Positions 8,215-16,975 of a stretch of DNA of 64,000 nt are shown here, one piece after another. The translations under genes were made by a program, and so were the position numbers. The notes below the pieces were generated by a model, which saw nothing but the letters and a program-made list of their open reading frames with translations, was not told where the DNA came from and made no database searches. How positions within the stretch are numbered: position 1 is the first letter of the stretch; each line of letters starts with the position of its first letter. The stretch is from Acinetobacter courvalinii (GTDB lineage Bacteria; Pseudomonadota; Gammaproteobacteria; Pseudomonadales; Moraxellaceae): the NCBI RefSeq assembly GCF_014635545.1, contig NZ_BMDA01000006.1:97629-161628 (forward strand), in the 5' to 3' direction.

Positions 8215-8583
8215 ATGAAAAAATTCATCGCAAGTTGCGGGATTGTGATTTTAGCGGGACTATCAACCACGAGCTGGGCAGGTAAAGATGACCACGTGAT
8301 TGTGCAGGAAGCGGCAAAGAATGTGGTAACGGTCAGTCAGGTGGCAAAACTTGCCGATGAAACCGGCATTACGCTCACGGGTCAGATCACCAAACAATTA
8401 AAAGGTGATCACTATGAGTTTAAAGACAAGAGCGGGACTATTGGAGTCGAAATCGATGATGACATCTGGCGTCAGGCCCAGCTCAAAGTCGGTGATCATG
8501 TCCGTTTGGTTGGCGAAGTCGATACGCATCGTTATAAGCCGACCGATATTGAAGTGGTCAAAATTGAAAAACTTGCCCATTAA
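8215..8583 (+). CDS. YgiW/YdeI-type periplasmic OB-fold protein
   Basis: A 122-residue exported protein with a cleavable signal peptide (MKKFIASCGIVILAG..., probable cleavage after SWA at about residue 22). A bacterial OB-fold domain follows: TGITLTGQITKQLKGDHYEF, then DKSGTIGVEIDDDIW, then VRLVGEVD. This is the BOF/YgiW-YdeI family, linked to hydrogen peroxide, cadmium and acid stress tolerance. AACAGGAGATGAC gives a clear ribosome site. It is a single-gene unit ending in a strong hairpin. Confidence 0.88.
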   Translation: MKKFIASCGIVILAGLSTTSWAGKDDHVIVQEAAKNVVTVSQVAKLADETGITLTGQITKQLKGDHYEFKDKSGTIGVEIDDDIWRQAQLKVGDHVRLVGEVDTHRYKPTDIEVVKIEKLAH

Positions 8584-8585
8584 TT

Positions 8586-8614
8586 AAAAAAAGGAAGCCT
8601 AAGCTTCCTTTTTT
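8586..8614. terminator. bidirectional terminator
   Basis: AAAAAAAGGAAGC (8586-8598), loop CTAA, GCTTCCTTTTTT (8603-8614). The A-run and T-run flank a GC stem, so it can serve both convergent genes. Confidence 0.9.
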
Positions 8615-8630
8615 ATTATCTTTCATTACC

Positions 8631-9869
8631 TTAAAGCATAAAGTGAATCTGCATTTCCCCAACCAGAAAACCCAGTACCGCACCGACAATAATCAAAGAC
8701 CATTCATCTTCTTTAAAGGCCGGACGCAGCATGCCTTCAAACTCTTCCGGACTGAGTTTTTGCATGCGCTCAACCAGAGTATTACGCACGTTCATGGCGT
8801 CTTCAGCATAAGATTCCACGTAGCGCATGGTGTCTGGAAGCTGTTTTAAAATCCGCTCCGCCACATCAGCTTTCAGGTTTTGATATTTTTCACCACCAAT
8901 GGCGTAGACCACTAGTGGACGAACAATACCGGCCTGTAAATCAATTTCCTGTTTGACCTGACGGCTGACCAGCTCGATGACCTTGTCTGAATGGGTGCCG
9001 GAAAACAGCTCTTCCATCATGTTACGTGAGGTGAGGAGCTGTTTTGAAATCAGGGCTGCATAATCAGCCGCCACTTCATTCTGACGTTTAATAAATAAAC
9101 CTTGCCAGGTATAGCCCATAATCTTTTTTGGATATAAGGGGCGGAACATCATTTGCAGCGCCATCCAGTCACTAAAGAAACCGACAAAGCCACCAAACAT
9201 CGGCAACATCCATGGATATTTACCTTGCGTGACGATCCAGCATAGCATCTGCACCACACCAATCGCGAAACCAAACACAAAACCGACATTACTAAAGAAC
9301 TTGAATTCCTGTTTGCCGACTTTTTTAAAGATTTCATTCAGCAGGCGTTTATCTTTGAGCAGGTTGTTGACCACCATATGCTTGATATCGAAATACTTGG
9401 CCACATCTTTCTGAACTTCACTCATGATGTGTTCAACAATTTCCGGGGCTTTGGCCTGAACCCGCTTGATCAGTCGCTGACGGGCAAACTCTGGCATGCC
9501 TTCCCATAAACCCGGCTGATATTGCTGCGCGACTTCTCGGGTAATATCTTCGGCCGCCGCCATTAAGGGCTTTTCGATTTCCTGGGCAATCCGTTTGGGG
9601 TCGAGTCTGGCAAAGATTTCTTCAGGTTTGATGAGCTTGGAGGTCATCAGCTCAACGGCTGTGGTTGCCATTTTCTCAGCTTTGCGCGGCACGATCCCTT
9701 GCCATCCGAGTGGAAGTCCAAATAATCTCAACCCTTTAAATTCGAGGGGAGAAAACATCATTTGAATGGCAATGACTTTGGTCACATAACCAATAAAGCC
9801 GCTGATAAAGGGAATGGAAATATATAGCCAGAAATTTTGGTGAAAATCCGCAATCATTTCTTGAAACAT
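8631..9869 (-). CDS. DUF445 family membrane protein
   Basis: A 412-residue protein with membrane segments at both ends (about residues 14-32 and 388-408) and in the middle (about 195-240). It has the duplicated DUF445 pattern: GFIGYVTKVIAIQMMFSPLE near the N-terminus and FVGFFSDWMALQMMFRPLYP in the centre. The function is unknown; some relatives are annotated as YheB-like. The ATG is preceded on the minus strand by a weak AAGGACCAATAAAATA ribosome site. It is a single-gene unit. Confidence 0.85.
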   Translation of the reverse strand: MFQEMIADFHQNFWLYISIPFISGFIGYVTKVIAIQMMFSPLEFKGLRLFGLPLGWQGIVPRKAEKMATTAVELMTSKLIKPEEIFARLDPKRIAQEIEKPLMAAAEDITREVAQQYQPGLWEGMPEFARQRLIKRVQAKAPEIVEHIMSEVQKDVAKYFDIKHMVVNNLLKDKRLLNEIFKKVGKQEFKFFSNVGFVFGFAIGVVQMLCWIVTQGKYPWMLPMFGGFVGFFSDWMALQMMFRPLYPKKIMGYTWQGLFIKRQNEVAADYAALISKQLLTSRNMMEELFSGTHSDKVIELVSRQVKQEIDLQAGIVRPLVVYAIGGEKYQNLKADVAERILKQLPDTMRYVESYAEDAMNVRNTLVERMQKLSPEEFEGMLRPAFKEDEWSLIIVGAVLGFLVGEMQIHFML

Positions 9870-10300
9870 TATTTTATTGGTCCTTCAAGTCCTAATTGTT
9901 GCTCGTAGTCGGGCAAGCGCTAGATGATAGTAAAATGTTTTAGGACCTTGGTGATTTACCAAGACCTTGTGATGCTTAATTACCTTTTTATTTTTCCTTT
10001 CATTCAGGGCATCACAATCGCATAAAAAGGCAATGATGCTGTCGGTTGAATACCTGTCCGTGGTAATCCCTATTTCGAGTCATCATCTTAGCACCAATTT
10101 TTGTTTTGTGTTGAGCAGAATAGGCAAGAATTGTTGATTTAACTCTCCTTATTCCGGGGATATTTATGGAATTTTACTTTAAATTTCAGTGCCGATTTTC
10201 AGGTCCAATTAAAAAACAAGATAGATGATGAATTGCGGTGCGTCAAAGCGTGAAAAATGTTAGAATGTGGCGCTTAATTCATTTGCCTTTAAGATGAACC
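9870..10300. other. 431-bp intergenic region upstream of guaA
   Basis: No conserved gene is visible. It contains a small hairpin (CTTGGT 9947-9952 with ACCAAG 9958-9963), a -10-like TAGAAT at 10261-10266 without a good -35, and a 20-codon ORF at 10166-10228 preceded by a GGGGAT ribosome-like sequence. The length is unusual for this compact segment and may hold leader control of guaA. Confidence 0.5.
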
Positions 10301-11869
10301 ATGACGACCAATACTCAAATTACTGAAGATCGTATCCTTATTCTGGATTTCGGCTCTCAATATAGCCAGCTCATTGCACGTCGTGTACGTGAAGCGGGTG
10401 TCTATTCTGAAATGTATGCATTCGATATGTCTGAAGAAGACATTCGTGCGTTTAATCCGAACGGGATTATTTTATCAGGTGGCCCTGAGAGCGTACATGA
10501 AGAGGGAAGCCCACGCGCACCGCAAGTGGTATTTGAATTAGGCGTACCGGTATTGGGTATTTGCTATGGTTTACAAACCATGTCTGAGCAACTTGGCGGT
10601 AAGGTAGAGCCGGGCACAGTGCATGAGTTTGGTTATGCGGAAGTTGATATTCTGGTCCGTGATAAATTGATCGGTAACTTGCAAGATCGCGAAAACCAGC
10701 TCCATGTCTGGATGAGTCATGGCGATAAAGTCAGTGCGATTCCGGAAGGCTTCCAGGTGACTGCAAGTACGCCAAGCTGTCCATTTGCTGCAGTAAGTGA
10801 TGAAGCACGTCGTTTCTATGGCGTTCAGTTCCACCCAGAAGTGACTCACACCGCTAAAGGTGCTGAATTACTGTCTAACTTTGTTCATCAGATTTGTGGT
10901 TGCCGCGGTTTGTGGACCCCTGAGCACATTATCGATCTACGTGTAGAACAGTTACGTGAACAAATCGGTGATGAAAAAGTTCTGTTAGGTTTATCGGGTG
11001 GTGTAGATTCATCAGTGGTTGCTGCGCTATTGCATAAAGCCATTGGCGATCAGTTAACTTGCGTATTTGTAGACAATGGTTTACTTCGTTTAAATGAAGG
11101 TGATCAAGTGATGCAGATGTTTGCAGACAACATGGGCATCCGTGTAATCCGTGCACAGGCTGAACAACGGTTCTTGTCGGCATTGGCAGGTGAAGTTGAT
11201 CCTGAGAAAAAACGTAAAATCATTGGTCGTGAATTTATCGAAGTCTTTGCTGAAGAAGCGCGTAAACTGGATGGTGTGAAATTCCTGGCGCAAGGTACGA
11301 TTTACCCAGACGTGATCGAATCTGCTGCAAGCAAGCAAGGTAAGGCACACGTGATCAAATCACACCACAACGTGGGTGGTTTACCAGAAGATCTAGCCTT
11401 TGATCTGGTTGAGCCATTACGTGACCTGTTCAAAGATGAAGTCCGTAAATTAGGTACCACGCTTGGTTTACCGCATAGCATGATTTACCGTCATCCATTC
11501 CCGGGTCCAGGTTTGGGCGTGCGTATTTTGGGTGAAGTGAAGAAAGAATATGCTGACATTCTTCGTCTTGCAGATGACATCTTTATGCAAGAACTGCGTG
11601 ACAGCGGCTGGTACGACAAAACTGCTCAAGCATTTGCAGTCTTCCAACCGGTGAAATCAGTCGGTGTTGTCGGTGATGGCCGTCGTTATGCATGGGTGAT
11701 TGCACTTCGTGCGGTTGAAACGGTTGACTTTATGACAGCCCGTTTTGCGCACTTGCCATATGAACTGGTTGATAAAATCTCAACCCGTATCATGAACGAA
11801 ATTAAAGATGTTTCACGTGTTGTCTACGACGTGTCATCTAAACCACCAGCTACGATTGAGTGGGAATAA
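10301..11869 (+). CDS. guaA: GMP synthase (glutamine-hydrolysing)
   Basis: A 522-residue two-domain enzyme that converts XMP, ATP and glutamine to GMP. The N-terminal class I glutamine amidotransferase has nucleophile Cys88 in GICYGLQ and His178/Glu180 in FHPEVTH. The ATP pyrophosphatase domain has the PP-loop SGGVDSS (232-238), and the C-terminal dimerisation domain ends in the conserved TIEWE. Length and motifs are those of a full bacterial GuaA. It is a monocistronic unit with a strong terminator immediately after the stop. Confidence 0.99.
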   Translation: MTTNTQITEDRILILDFGSQYSQLIARRVREAGVYSEMYAFDMSEEDIRAFNPNGIILSGGPESVHEEGSPRAPQVVFELGVPVLGICYGLQTMSEQLGGKVEPGTVHEFGYAEVDILVRDKLIGNLQDRENQLHVWMSHGDKVSAIPEGFQVTASTPSCPFAAVSDEARRFYGVQFHPEVTHTAKGAELLSNFVHQICGCRGLWTPEHIIDLRVEQLREQIGDEKVLLGLSGGVDSSVVAALLHKAIGDQLTCVFVDNGLLRLNEGDQVMQMFADNMGIRVIRAQAEQRFLSALAGEVDPEKKRKIIGREFIEVFAEEARKLDGVKFLAQGTIYPDVIESAASKQGKAHVIKSHHNVGGLPEDLAFDLVEPLRDLFKDEVRKLGTTLGLPHSMIYRHPFPGPGLGVRILGEVKKEYADILRLADDIFMQELRDSGWYDKTAQAFAVFQPVKSVGVVGDGRRYAWVIALRAVETVDFMTARFAHLPYELVDKISTRIMNEIKDVSRVVYDVSSKPPATIEWE

Positions 11870-11876
11870 TTAAATG

Positions 11877-11907
11877 AAAAGGCAGGATGAACATCCTGCC
11901 TTTTTTT
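11877..11907 (+). terminator. rho-independent terminator of guaA
   Basis: The perfect stem GGCAGGAT (11881-11888) pairs with ATCCTGCC (11893-11900) around loop GAAC and is followed by seven T. Confidence 0.95.
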
Positions 11908-11931
11908 ATGCGATTAACAAAGAGGTAAAGC

Positions 11932-12726
11932 ATGTCCGAAACCTTGCAACTGGAACAGTTAACAGGATATTTACAGCAGCTTTTGGGTGAATCCCTCTTT
12001 GCCATTTATCTGTATGGATCGGCTGTTGATGGCGGGCTAGCTCCAGAAAGTGATCTGGATGTTCTGGTTGTGCTGAGTCAAGCAATCACACTTCCGCAAC
12101 GACAGCAACTGGCGGAAACCTTATTACAAATTTCGCATCCGATTGGTGCTGAACAACGTGCACTTGAAGTCACCATCGTACGCAAAGACCATATTCTTTC
12201 GGGAAGTTATCCCCTCAGCTATGAACTACAGTTTGGGGAATGGTTGCGGGATGAGTTAAGTCAAGGCGATATACTTGGCGAACATGCAGACCCAGATCTG
12301 AGTATTTTGCTGAAGAAAGCGCAAATGCATCACCAAACCTTGTTTGGGCCAGATCTAAATTCTTGGTCGGTTATGATTCCGGATCAGCAACTCTGGCAGG
12401 CGATGGCAGACACCTATCCATCGATAGTGGCACATTGGGATGAAGATGGGGATGAGCGTAACCAGATTTTGGCCTTATGCCGTATTTATTTTAGTTTGGT
12501 GAGGAATGAGATTGCGCCTAAAGATCAGGCTGCGCAATGGGTGATTGCTCAGTTACAACCGCAACATCAGCCTGTTTTGCAGCGAATGGTGCAAGAATAT
12601 AAAGGTGAGATTGAAAAGCAAAACTGGCAACAACAGCATCATGCTTTACAACCTGTTGTTGATTTCCTGTCTTTAAAAATTGATGAACAGTTTAGACAGA
12701 GAGGCTTATTAAGGATTGATGAATAA
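11932..12726 (+). CDS. ANT(3'')-II-type aminoglycoside nucleotidyltransferase
   Basis: A 264-residue AadA-like enzyme expected to adenylylate the 3''-hydroxyl of streptomycin and the 9-hydroxyl of spectinomycin. Seen: YGSAVDGGLAPESDLDVLVV with Gly29-Ser30 and metal ligands Asp41 and Asp43; catalytic-base segment ALEVTIV with Glu79; LQFGEW; DERNQILALCRIYFS; and PKDQAAQWV. These match AadA enzymes. The start MSETLQLEQL and overall length agree with the chromosomal ANT(3'')-II family of Acinetobacter. There are no integron attC sites, and codon use is like the neighbours, so it looks intrinsic rather than acquired. Subtype (IIa, IIb, IIc or other) is not assigned. Confidence 0.88.
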   Translation: MSETLQLEQLTGYLQQLLGESLFAIYLYGSAVDGGLAPESDLDVLVVLSQAITLPQRQQLAETLLQISHPIGAEQRALEVTIVRKDHILSGSYPLSYELQFGEWLRDELSQGDILGEHADPDLSILLKKAQMHHQTLFGPDLNSWSVMIPDQQLWQAMADTYPSIVAHWDEDGDERNQILALCRIYFSLVRNEIAPKDQAAQWVIAQLQPQHQPVLQRMVQEYKGEIEKQNWQQQHHALQPVVDFLSLKIDEQFRQRGLLRIDE

Positions 12727-12768
12727 AGAAGTTATGTGTAATTTTTTAATCAAGTCCATTCTAGTAAA

Positions 12769-12789
12769 AGCACCAAAGTGCTATTTTTT
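12769..12789 (+). terminator. terminator after the ANT(3'')-II gene
   Basis: The short stem AGCAC (12769-12773) pairs with GTGCT (12778-12782) around CAAA and is followed by ATTTTTT. Confidence 0.65.
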
Positions 12790-12863
12790 ATTTAAAAAAT
12801 CATCTATTCCTCATTTTATATAATTTAAAATATATCCAAATTGCTGAAACAGGAGCTTGATGA

Positions 12864-13205
12864 TTAATCAACGATTAACAATTTAGCTCCTTTTGAAGTA
12901 AAAGACTGATGAGGTTCTGAATGATCACCCACTTGATAACTCATGCCTGAGGTTAAAATAAATTTCCTTCCATCTTTTAATCTGCTTTCTAACTCGCCTT
13001 CTAAACAGAATAAGATATGACCTTTTTCACACCAATGATCAGCTAAATAATTAGCAGAATACTCAACGAGTCTTACTCTAATTTTATTGCCCTCTTCACC
13101 AAAATATTGTGTTCTCCAATATGCTATTCCTGTTTCACCATAATGCTCTGTTTTTTCTATTTGAGCCCAATCGGTTATTTGAAATGGGAAAGGTGCAATA
13201 TTCAT
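12864..13205 (-). CDS. DHCW-motif cupin protein
   Basis: A 113-residue single-domain cupin. ADHWCEKGHILFCLEGELE (about residues 55-73) is the motif that names the DHCW cupin group, and a second cupin strand pair GDHSEPHQSF follows with further potential metal ligands. The enzymatic role is unknown. The gene and its flanks (12727-13340) are clearly richer in A and T than the surrounding genes, which may reflect later acquisition or just long non-coding flanks. It is transcribed against the genes on either side. Confidence 0.8.
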   Translation of the reverse strand: MNIAPFPFQITDWAQIEKTEHYGETGIAYWRTQYFGEEGNKIRVRLVEYSANYLADHWCEKGHILFCLEGELESRLKDGRKFILTSGMSYQVGDHSEPHQSFTSKGAKLLIVD

Positions 13206-13322
13206 ATCTTTTTTACTCCATACATTTAATTATTTTTACAACAATGACCAAAATAGTTCAAATCGTTCTATTCAGTTTAAAAGCTAAAAATAATTTATTA
13301 GGTATCAAAAACTTAAAAATTA

Positions 13323-13334
13323 AAGATATATCTT
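13323..13334. promoter_or_regulatory. palindrome upstream of the PadR gene
   Basis: AAGATATATCTT is a perfect 12-bp palindrome just before the first possible start of the PadR gene. PadR repressors commonly bind AT-rich palindromes at their own promoters, so it is a candidate autoregulatory operator. Confidence 0.4.
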
Positions 13335-13370
13335 AATATGCATAAATTAAGCAATCCGAGAACAATAAAG

Positions 13371-13898
13371 ATGAAACAGATATCAGCTCATCACGATAGC
13401 CAAGGTGATCTTCAGCATGTAGAGCAGCATCGCTCAGGACGCCGTGGACGCCTTTTTGAATCAGGCCGCATGAAACTTTTGGTTCTGCATCTCATTCAGC
13501 AAAGTCCAAAGCATGGCTATGAAATCATTAAAGAAATTAGTGATCTGGTCGGCGATGGCTATTCACCCAGTGCAGGGACTATCTATCCCACCCTGACAGC
13601 TTTGGAGGAGATGAATTGCATCTCGTTGCTTGATGCTGAACGTAAGCAATACCAGATTACCGACTATGGCGACAGCTATTTAAAAGAGCAGCAAGACATG
13701 CTGTTGGCACTTCTACAAAAGCTGCGACTAAGACGTGAAATTCACAATAATGACCAGCTGATTGATATTCACCGTGCCATGGAAAATCTCAAAACCGCAT
13801 TACGTTTAAAACTGAATATCGCGGACTTAAAGCCCGAGCAAATTCACCAGATTGCAGAGCAGATCGATCAGGCTGCGATTGCCATTGGGCGGCTATAG
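13371..13898 (+). CDS. PadR family transcriptional regulator (YqjI-like)
   Basis: About 175 residues from ATG 13371 (an in-frame ATG lies at 13338; neither has a strong ribosome site). The winged helix covers MKLLVLHLIQQSPKHGYEII to TIYPTLTALEEMN, with the PadR wing before TDYGDSYL. A C-terminal helical dimerisation region follows (about 115-175). The histidine-containing N-terminus (HHDSQGDLQHVEQHR) followed by GRRGRLFESG resembles YqjI, an iron/nickel-responsive PadR repressor of a ferric reductase in Escherichia coli. No reductase gene is next to it here, so the target is unknown. Confidence 0.82.
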   Translation: MKQISAHHDSQGDLQHVEQHRSGRRGRLFESGRMKLLVLHLIQQSPKHGYEIIKEISDLVGDGYSPSAGTIYPTLTALEEMNCISLLDAERKQYQITDYGDSYLKEQQDMLLALLQKLRLRREIHNNDQLIDIHRAMENLKTALRLKLNIADLKPEQIHQIAEQIDQAAIAIGRL

Positions 13899-14039
13899 AC
13901 GGGAATGAAAGCTGTTAGGGCGACAGCAAAAAAACAAACAGGTGCAATTGCTGCGTTCATTAAAAATTGTATTCCATATCAAGTTGGCCTGACGCAGGTC
14001 GAAATTAAGAAGAGTGCCTAAGCATTCTGGAGTAGAACG

Positions 14040-14336
14040 ATGAAACAACATCAATACCATGTGACTGTACAACACTTAAAAGATAACAAAGGACAGGCGT
14101 CGACCTATACCGAACGTCTGGAATTCTATACAGGTAACCATGATGACATGTTCGAGATTGTTGAGCGTCTTAAAAAAGCCGAATTTTTTGATGACGAAAC
14201 CACCAAGTCATTTGCAGTGGGTTTAAAGCTGTTTAGTGAAGTCATGCTGGAACATCGTGATCATCCACTCTTTGAAGATTTCTGGCCGCAGTTTGGTCAG
14301 TTTATGAAGCATCTTAAACAGCAAGTGAAGAAATAG
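14040..14336 (+). CDS. DUF3861 domain protein
   Basis: A 98-residue small soluble protein. The run YTERLEFYTGNHDDMFEIVE followed by FFDDETTKSFAVGLKLFSEV identifies the DUF3861 family, which has no known function. The start is preceded by CTGGAGTAGAAC. It lies 141 bp after the PadR gene and 51 bp before a DUF2798 gene. Confidence 0.8.
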   Translation: MKQHQYHVTVQHLKDNKGQASTYTERLEFYTGNHDDMFEIVERLKKAEFFDDETTKSFAVGLKLFSEVMLEHRDHPLFEDFWPQFGQFMKHLKQQVKK

Positions 14337-14387
14337 AGATGAAACTGTACACCTCGATCAATCTGATTTTATGGAAGCGCGTTTAAC

Positions 14388-14657
14388 ATGCAGGAATTGA
14401 AAATAACCCCACGCCTGATCAGTAAATTGCCTGCCAAATATGCGGCCTGGATTTTGCCGCTGATTTTATCTTTTTTAATGAGTGGAGCGCTGTCGTTTGT
14501 GAATATGTGGATGAGCCTAGGGTTTATTCCAGAATTTCTGCATAAATGGTCGGCGACATGGATGTTTTCTTGGTTGATTGCTTATCCGTTGGTGCTGGTT
14601 TTACTGCCATTAGTCCGGCGTCTAACGGCTTTGATTGTCGACATGCAGCCTAAATAA
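14388..14657 (+). CDS. DUF2798 family membrane protein
   Basis: An 89-residue protein with two hydrophobic helices (about residues 20-40 and 53-75), PLILSFLMSGALSFVNMW and WLIAYPLVLVLLPLVRRL. The arrangement is that of DUF2798 proteins, small inner-membrane proteins without assigned function. The ribosome site is weak, so translation may be modest. Confidence 0.75.
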   Translation: MQELKITPRLISKLPAKYAAWILPLILSFLMSGALSFVNMWMSLGFIPEFLHKWSATWMFSWLIAYPLVLVLLPLVRRLTALIVDMQPK

Positions 14658-14825
14658 ACGTTGAATGACTCAGTGCTAAAGATGAGTTCTTATGCCATGT
14701 GGGACTAAGATTGTCTCATGCATGACACTCTGCGTATTACCAAAAGACTATATTGAATGGGGGTGGTATTGTTAAGATCAATAAAACGACTCATTGCAAT
14801 GGCATAGGTAGAAGAGAGTAATATC

Positions 14826-15773
14826 ATGAGCAATAATAACGAATACGATATTTCTGATTCAAAAGACTGTGAAACGTATATCAATCAATTTATTCAGGAA
14901 TTTACCATTCGCTCGGCTGAAATTGGCAAAGGAACCGTGATTAAGCGGGCTTTACCGAGCCGCCAGAAGCGCTTGGTGGGTGCATGGTGTTTCCTTGATC
15001 ATGCGGGGCCGGTCAGTTTTCCAGCGGGCGATGGTCTGGATGTAGGACCGCATCCGCATATCGGTTTGCAGACCTTTACCTGGATGATTGAAGGCACCAT
15101 GATGCATACCGACAGTCTGGGTTCAAAACAGTTGATCCGTCCTAAACAGGTGAACCTGATGACTGCCGGTCGCGGTATTTCGCATACTGAAGTGGCGCCT
15201 GATAGCGAAACCAAAATGCATGCGGCGCAGCTCTGGATTGCCTTGCCTGATGATAAGCTCAATATGGACCCTAAGTTTGAGCATTACCCTGAATTGCCAG
15301 TGGTTAGCCAGGATCAGGTTGAGTTTACCGTGCTGGTCGGTGACTTTCTGGACACCACTTCACCTGTGCAGGTGCATACCCCTTTGGTCGGCGTTGATTT
15401 AACTGCACAAGCCGATACTAAAACCCGGATTCCACTTAATCCAAAATTTGAATATGCCTTTATGGCTTTAGAAGGCACAGCGCGTGTAAATGGGCATGAA
15501 CTTACCGCCGATAACATGGTGGTGCTGGACACTGGATTGACCGAAATTGAAGTCGAGTTAAGCCAAGGCCATCGCTTGCTGTTAATTGGTGGTGAACCGT
15601 TTGAGTCACCAATCCTGCTGTGGTGGAACTTTGTAGGACGTACCATGCAAGACTTGCAGCAAGCACGCGAAGACTGGATCAATCATGATGCACGTTTTGG
15701 TGAAATTCCTGATTATCAGGGCAAGCGCTTAGAAGCGCCGGTATTACCAGACCAGATGAGGGCATCAAAATGA
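14826..15773 (+). CDS. pirin family protein
   Basis: A 315-residue bicupin of the pirin family. The N-terminal cupin has the metal-ligand motif PHPHIGLQTFTWMIEG (about residues 76-91) and a later ISHTEVAP with the ligand His and Glu. The C-terminal pirin_C cupin ends in PILLWWNFVGRT. Bacterial pirins include quercetinase-like dioxygenases and modulators of central metabolism; the exact reaction is not evident. The start has AGAAGAGAG upstream. It overlaps the following OsmC gene by 4 bp (ATGA), so translation is coupled. Confidence 0.93.
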   Translation: MSNNNEYDISDSKDCETYINQFIQEFTIRSAEIGKGTVIKRALPSRQKRLVGAWCFLDHAGPVSFPAGDGLDVGPHPHIGLQTFTWMIEGTMMHTDSLGSKQLIRPKQVNLMTAGRGISHTEVAPDSETKMHAAQLWIALPDDKLNMDPKFEHYPELPVVSQDQVEFTVLVGDFLDTTSPVQVHTPLVGVDLTAQADTKTRIPLNPKFEYAFMALEGTARVNGHELTADNMVVLDTGLTEIEVELSQGHRLLLIGGEPFESPILLWWNFVGRTMQDLQQAREDWINHDARFGEIPDYQGKRLEAPVLPDQMRASK

Positions 15774-16168
15774 GCATTATTGCCAGCAGCCAAGTGTTGA
15801 CCTTGCCTGAACCCTGGAAAGGTGAGGTCAGTAGCGGCACACATCAGTTTCTTACCGATAAGCCCGAACAGTTTGGTGGACATGATACAGGCCCGGCGCC
15901 GTATGATTTCCTGACGGCCAGTCTGGCCTCGTGTACCATGATCACCTTGCGGATGTATGCGCAGCATAAGGGAATCGATTTGGGTGAATTTACGGTTGAG
16001 GTTGATTTTCATACCAATCGGGAACAGCAGGAGCGTATTGAACGCCGAGTGGTATTCCGGCAACCTGTGTCACAGGACTTGCAAGAAAAACTTCTCAATG
16101 TCTGTAGTAAAACCCCAGTGACTAAAACTTTGTTACGTAGTTTAGACATTCACACCATGATTCTTTAA
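15770..16168 (+). CDS. OsmC family peroxiredoxin-like protein
   Basis: A 132-residue OsmC/Ohr-fold protein. The two redox cysteines are visible in SLASCTMITLRMYA (about residue 56) and in NVCSKTPVT (about residue 114), consistent with thiol-dependent hydroperoxide reduction. Its ATG overlaps the stop of the pirin gene, so the two are one operon, and a glutathione transferase follows 98 bp later. The cluster suggests electrophile or oxidant defence, which is inference. Confidence 0.9.
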   Translation: MSIIASSQVLTLPEPWKGEVSSGTHQFLTDKPEQFGGHDTGPAPYDFLTASLASCTMITLRMYAQHKGIDLGEFTVEVDFHTNREQQERIERRVVFRQPVSQDLQEKLLNVCSKTPVTKTLLRSLDIHTMIL

Positions 16169-16266
16169 GACTAAAGTGCTATTGTGCTTGGGCAAAACAT
16201 AATTCTAAGTGCAATTGTGAGAGGGATCTGAAATCGCAATTGCACAGCAAAAAAGCAGGCACAAAA

Positions 16267-16920
16267 ATGATTACCTTACATTATCTACAATGCTCACGTT
16301 CGTTTCGTATCCTGTGGGCATTAGAAGAACTTGGGATGGATTATCAGGTTGAGTATTATCAAAGGCTACCGAGTTATGGAGCGCCAGAGAGTCTCAAGAA
16401 TATTCATCCTTTGGGTAAAGCACCGATTCTGGTAGATGATGGCGAGGTGATTGTAGAGTCTGCCGTGATTCTGGATTATTTACAGCAACAGTATGATTCT
16501 GAACAACAATTCAAGCCAACATCCGACAAAGACCAACGGCAGTATGCTTACTGGATGCACTATGCTGAAGGTTCTTTAATGCCATTGCTGGTGATGACCT
16601 TGGTGATGAATAGTGTTAGCAAGCATGTACCCTGGGTAATTCGTCCGATTGCAGAGAAAATTACCGGTGGGGTAAAAGCCAGTTTTGTTCGTCCACGGGT
16701 AAAAGAACATATTCTGTATCTTGAGCAATATTTATCAGAACATGATTATTTTGCGGGTGACTTTTCTTTCGCGGATATTCAAATGGCCTTTCCACTGATT
16801 GCCATTCAAAATCGCTTGCATGGTAAGTATCCGAATATTCAGGCTTTTGTTCAACGTGTTCAGCAACGTTCTGCCTTTCAAAGGGCGGAGCAGAAAAGCT
16901 TGCATTCGCAGTGCGCCTAA
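16267..16920 (+). CDS. glutathione S-transferase
   Basis: About 217 residues from ATG 16267 (an upstream in-frame start at 16240 exists). The N-terminal thioredoxin-like domain begins ITLHYLQCSRSFRILWALEE and contains the cis-Pro/SNAIL-like region KAPILVDDGEVIVESAVILDYL that binds glutathione. The C-terminal all-helical domain includes YFAGDFSFADIQMAFPL. The class and substrate are undetermined. It ends in a strong bidirectional terminator. Confidence 0.92.
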   Translation: MITLHYLQCSRSFRILWALEELGMDYQVEYYQRLPSYGAPESLKNIHPLGKAPILVDDGEVIVESAVILDYLQQQYDSEQQFKPTSDKDQRQYAYWMHYAEGSLMPLLVMTLVMNSVSKHVPWVIRPIAEKITGGVKASFVRPRVKEHILYLEQYLSEHDYFAGDFSFADIQMAFPLIAIQNRLHGKYPNIQAFVQRVQQRSAFQRAEQKSLHSQCA

Positions 16921-16931
16921 AATTGAAGATT

Positions 16932-16962
16932 AAAAAAGGGGAGTACATTGCTCCCCTTTTTT
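16932..16962. terminator. bidirectional terminator
   Basis: AAAAAAGGGGAG (16932-16943), 7-nt loop, CTCCCCTTTTTT (16951-16962). It lies between the convergent glutathione transferase and SPOR genes. Confidence 0.92.
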
Positions 16963-16975
16963 AATCGGTATCTGT

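Noticed and set aside
9947-9963. Small inverted repeat CTTGGT/ACCAAG as a terminator of an unseen gene
   Set aside because: Only 6 bp, no T-run and no gene ending at this point.
13109-13336. 75-codon plus-strand ORF over the cupin 5' end
   Set aside because: It overlaps the cupin gene on the other strand; AT-rich low-complexity translation and no ribosome site.
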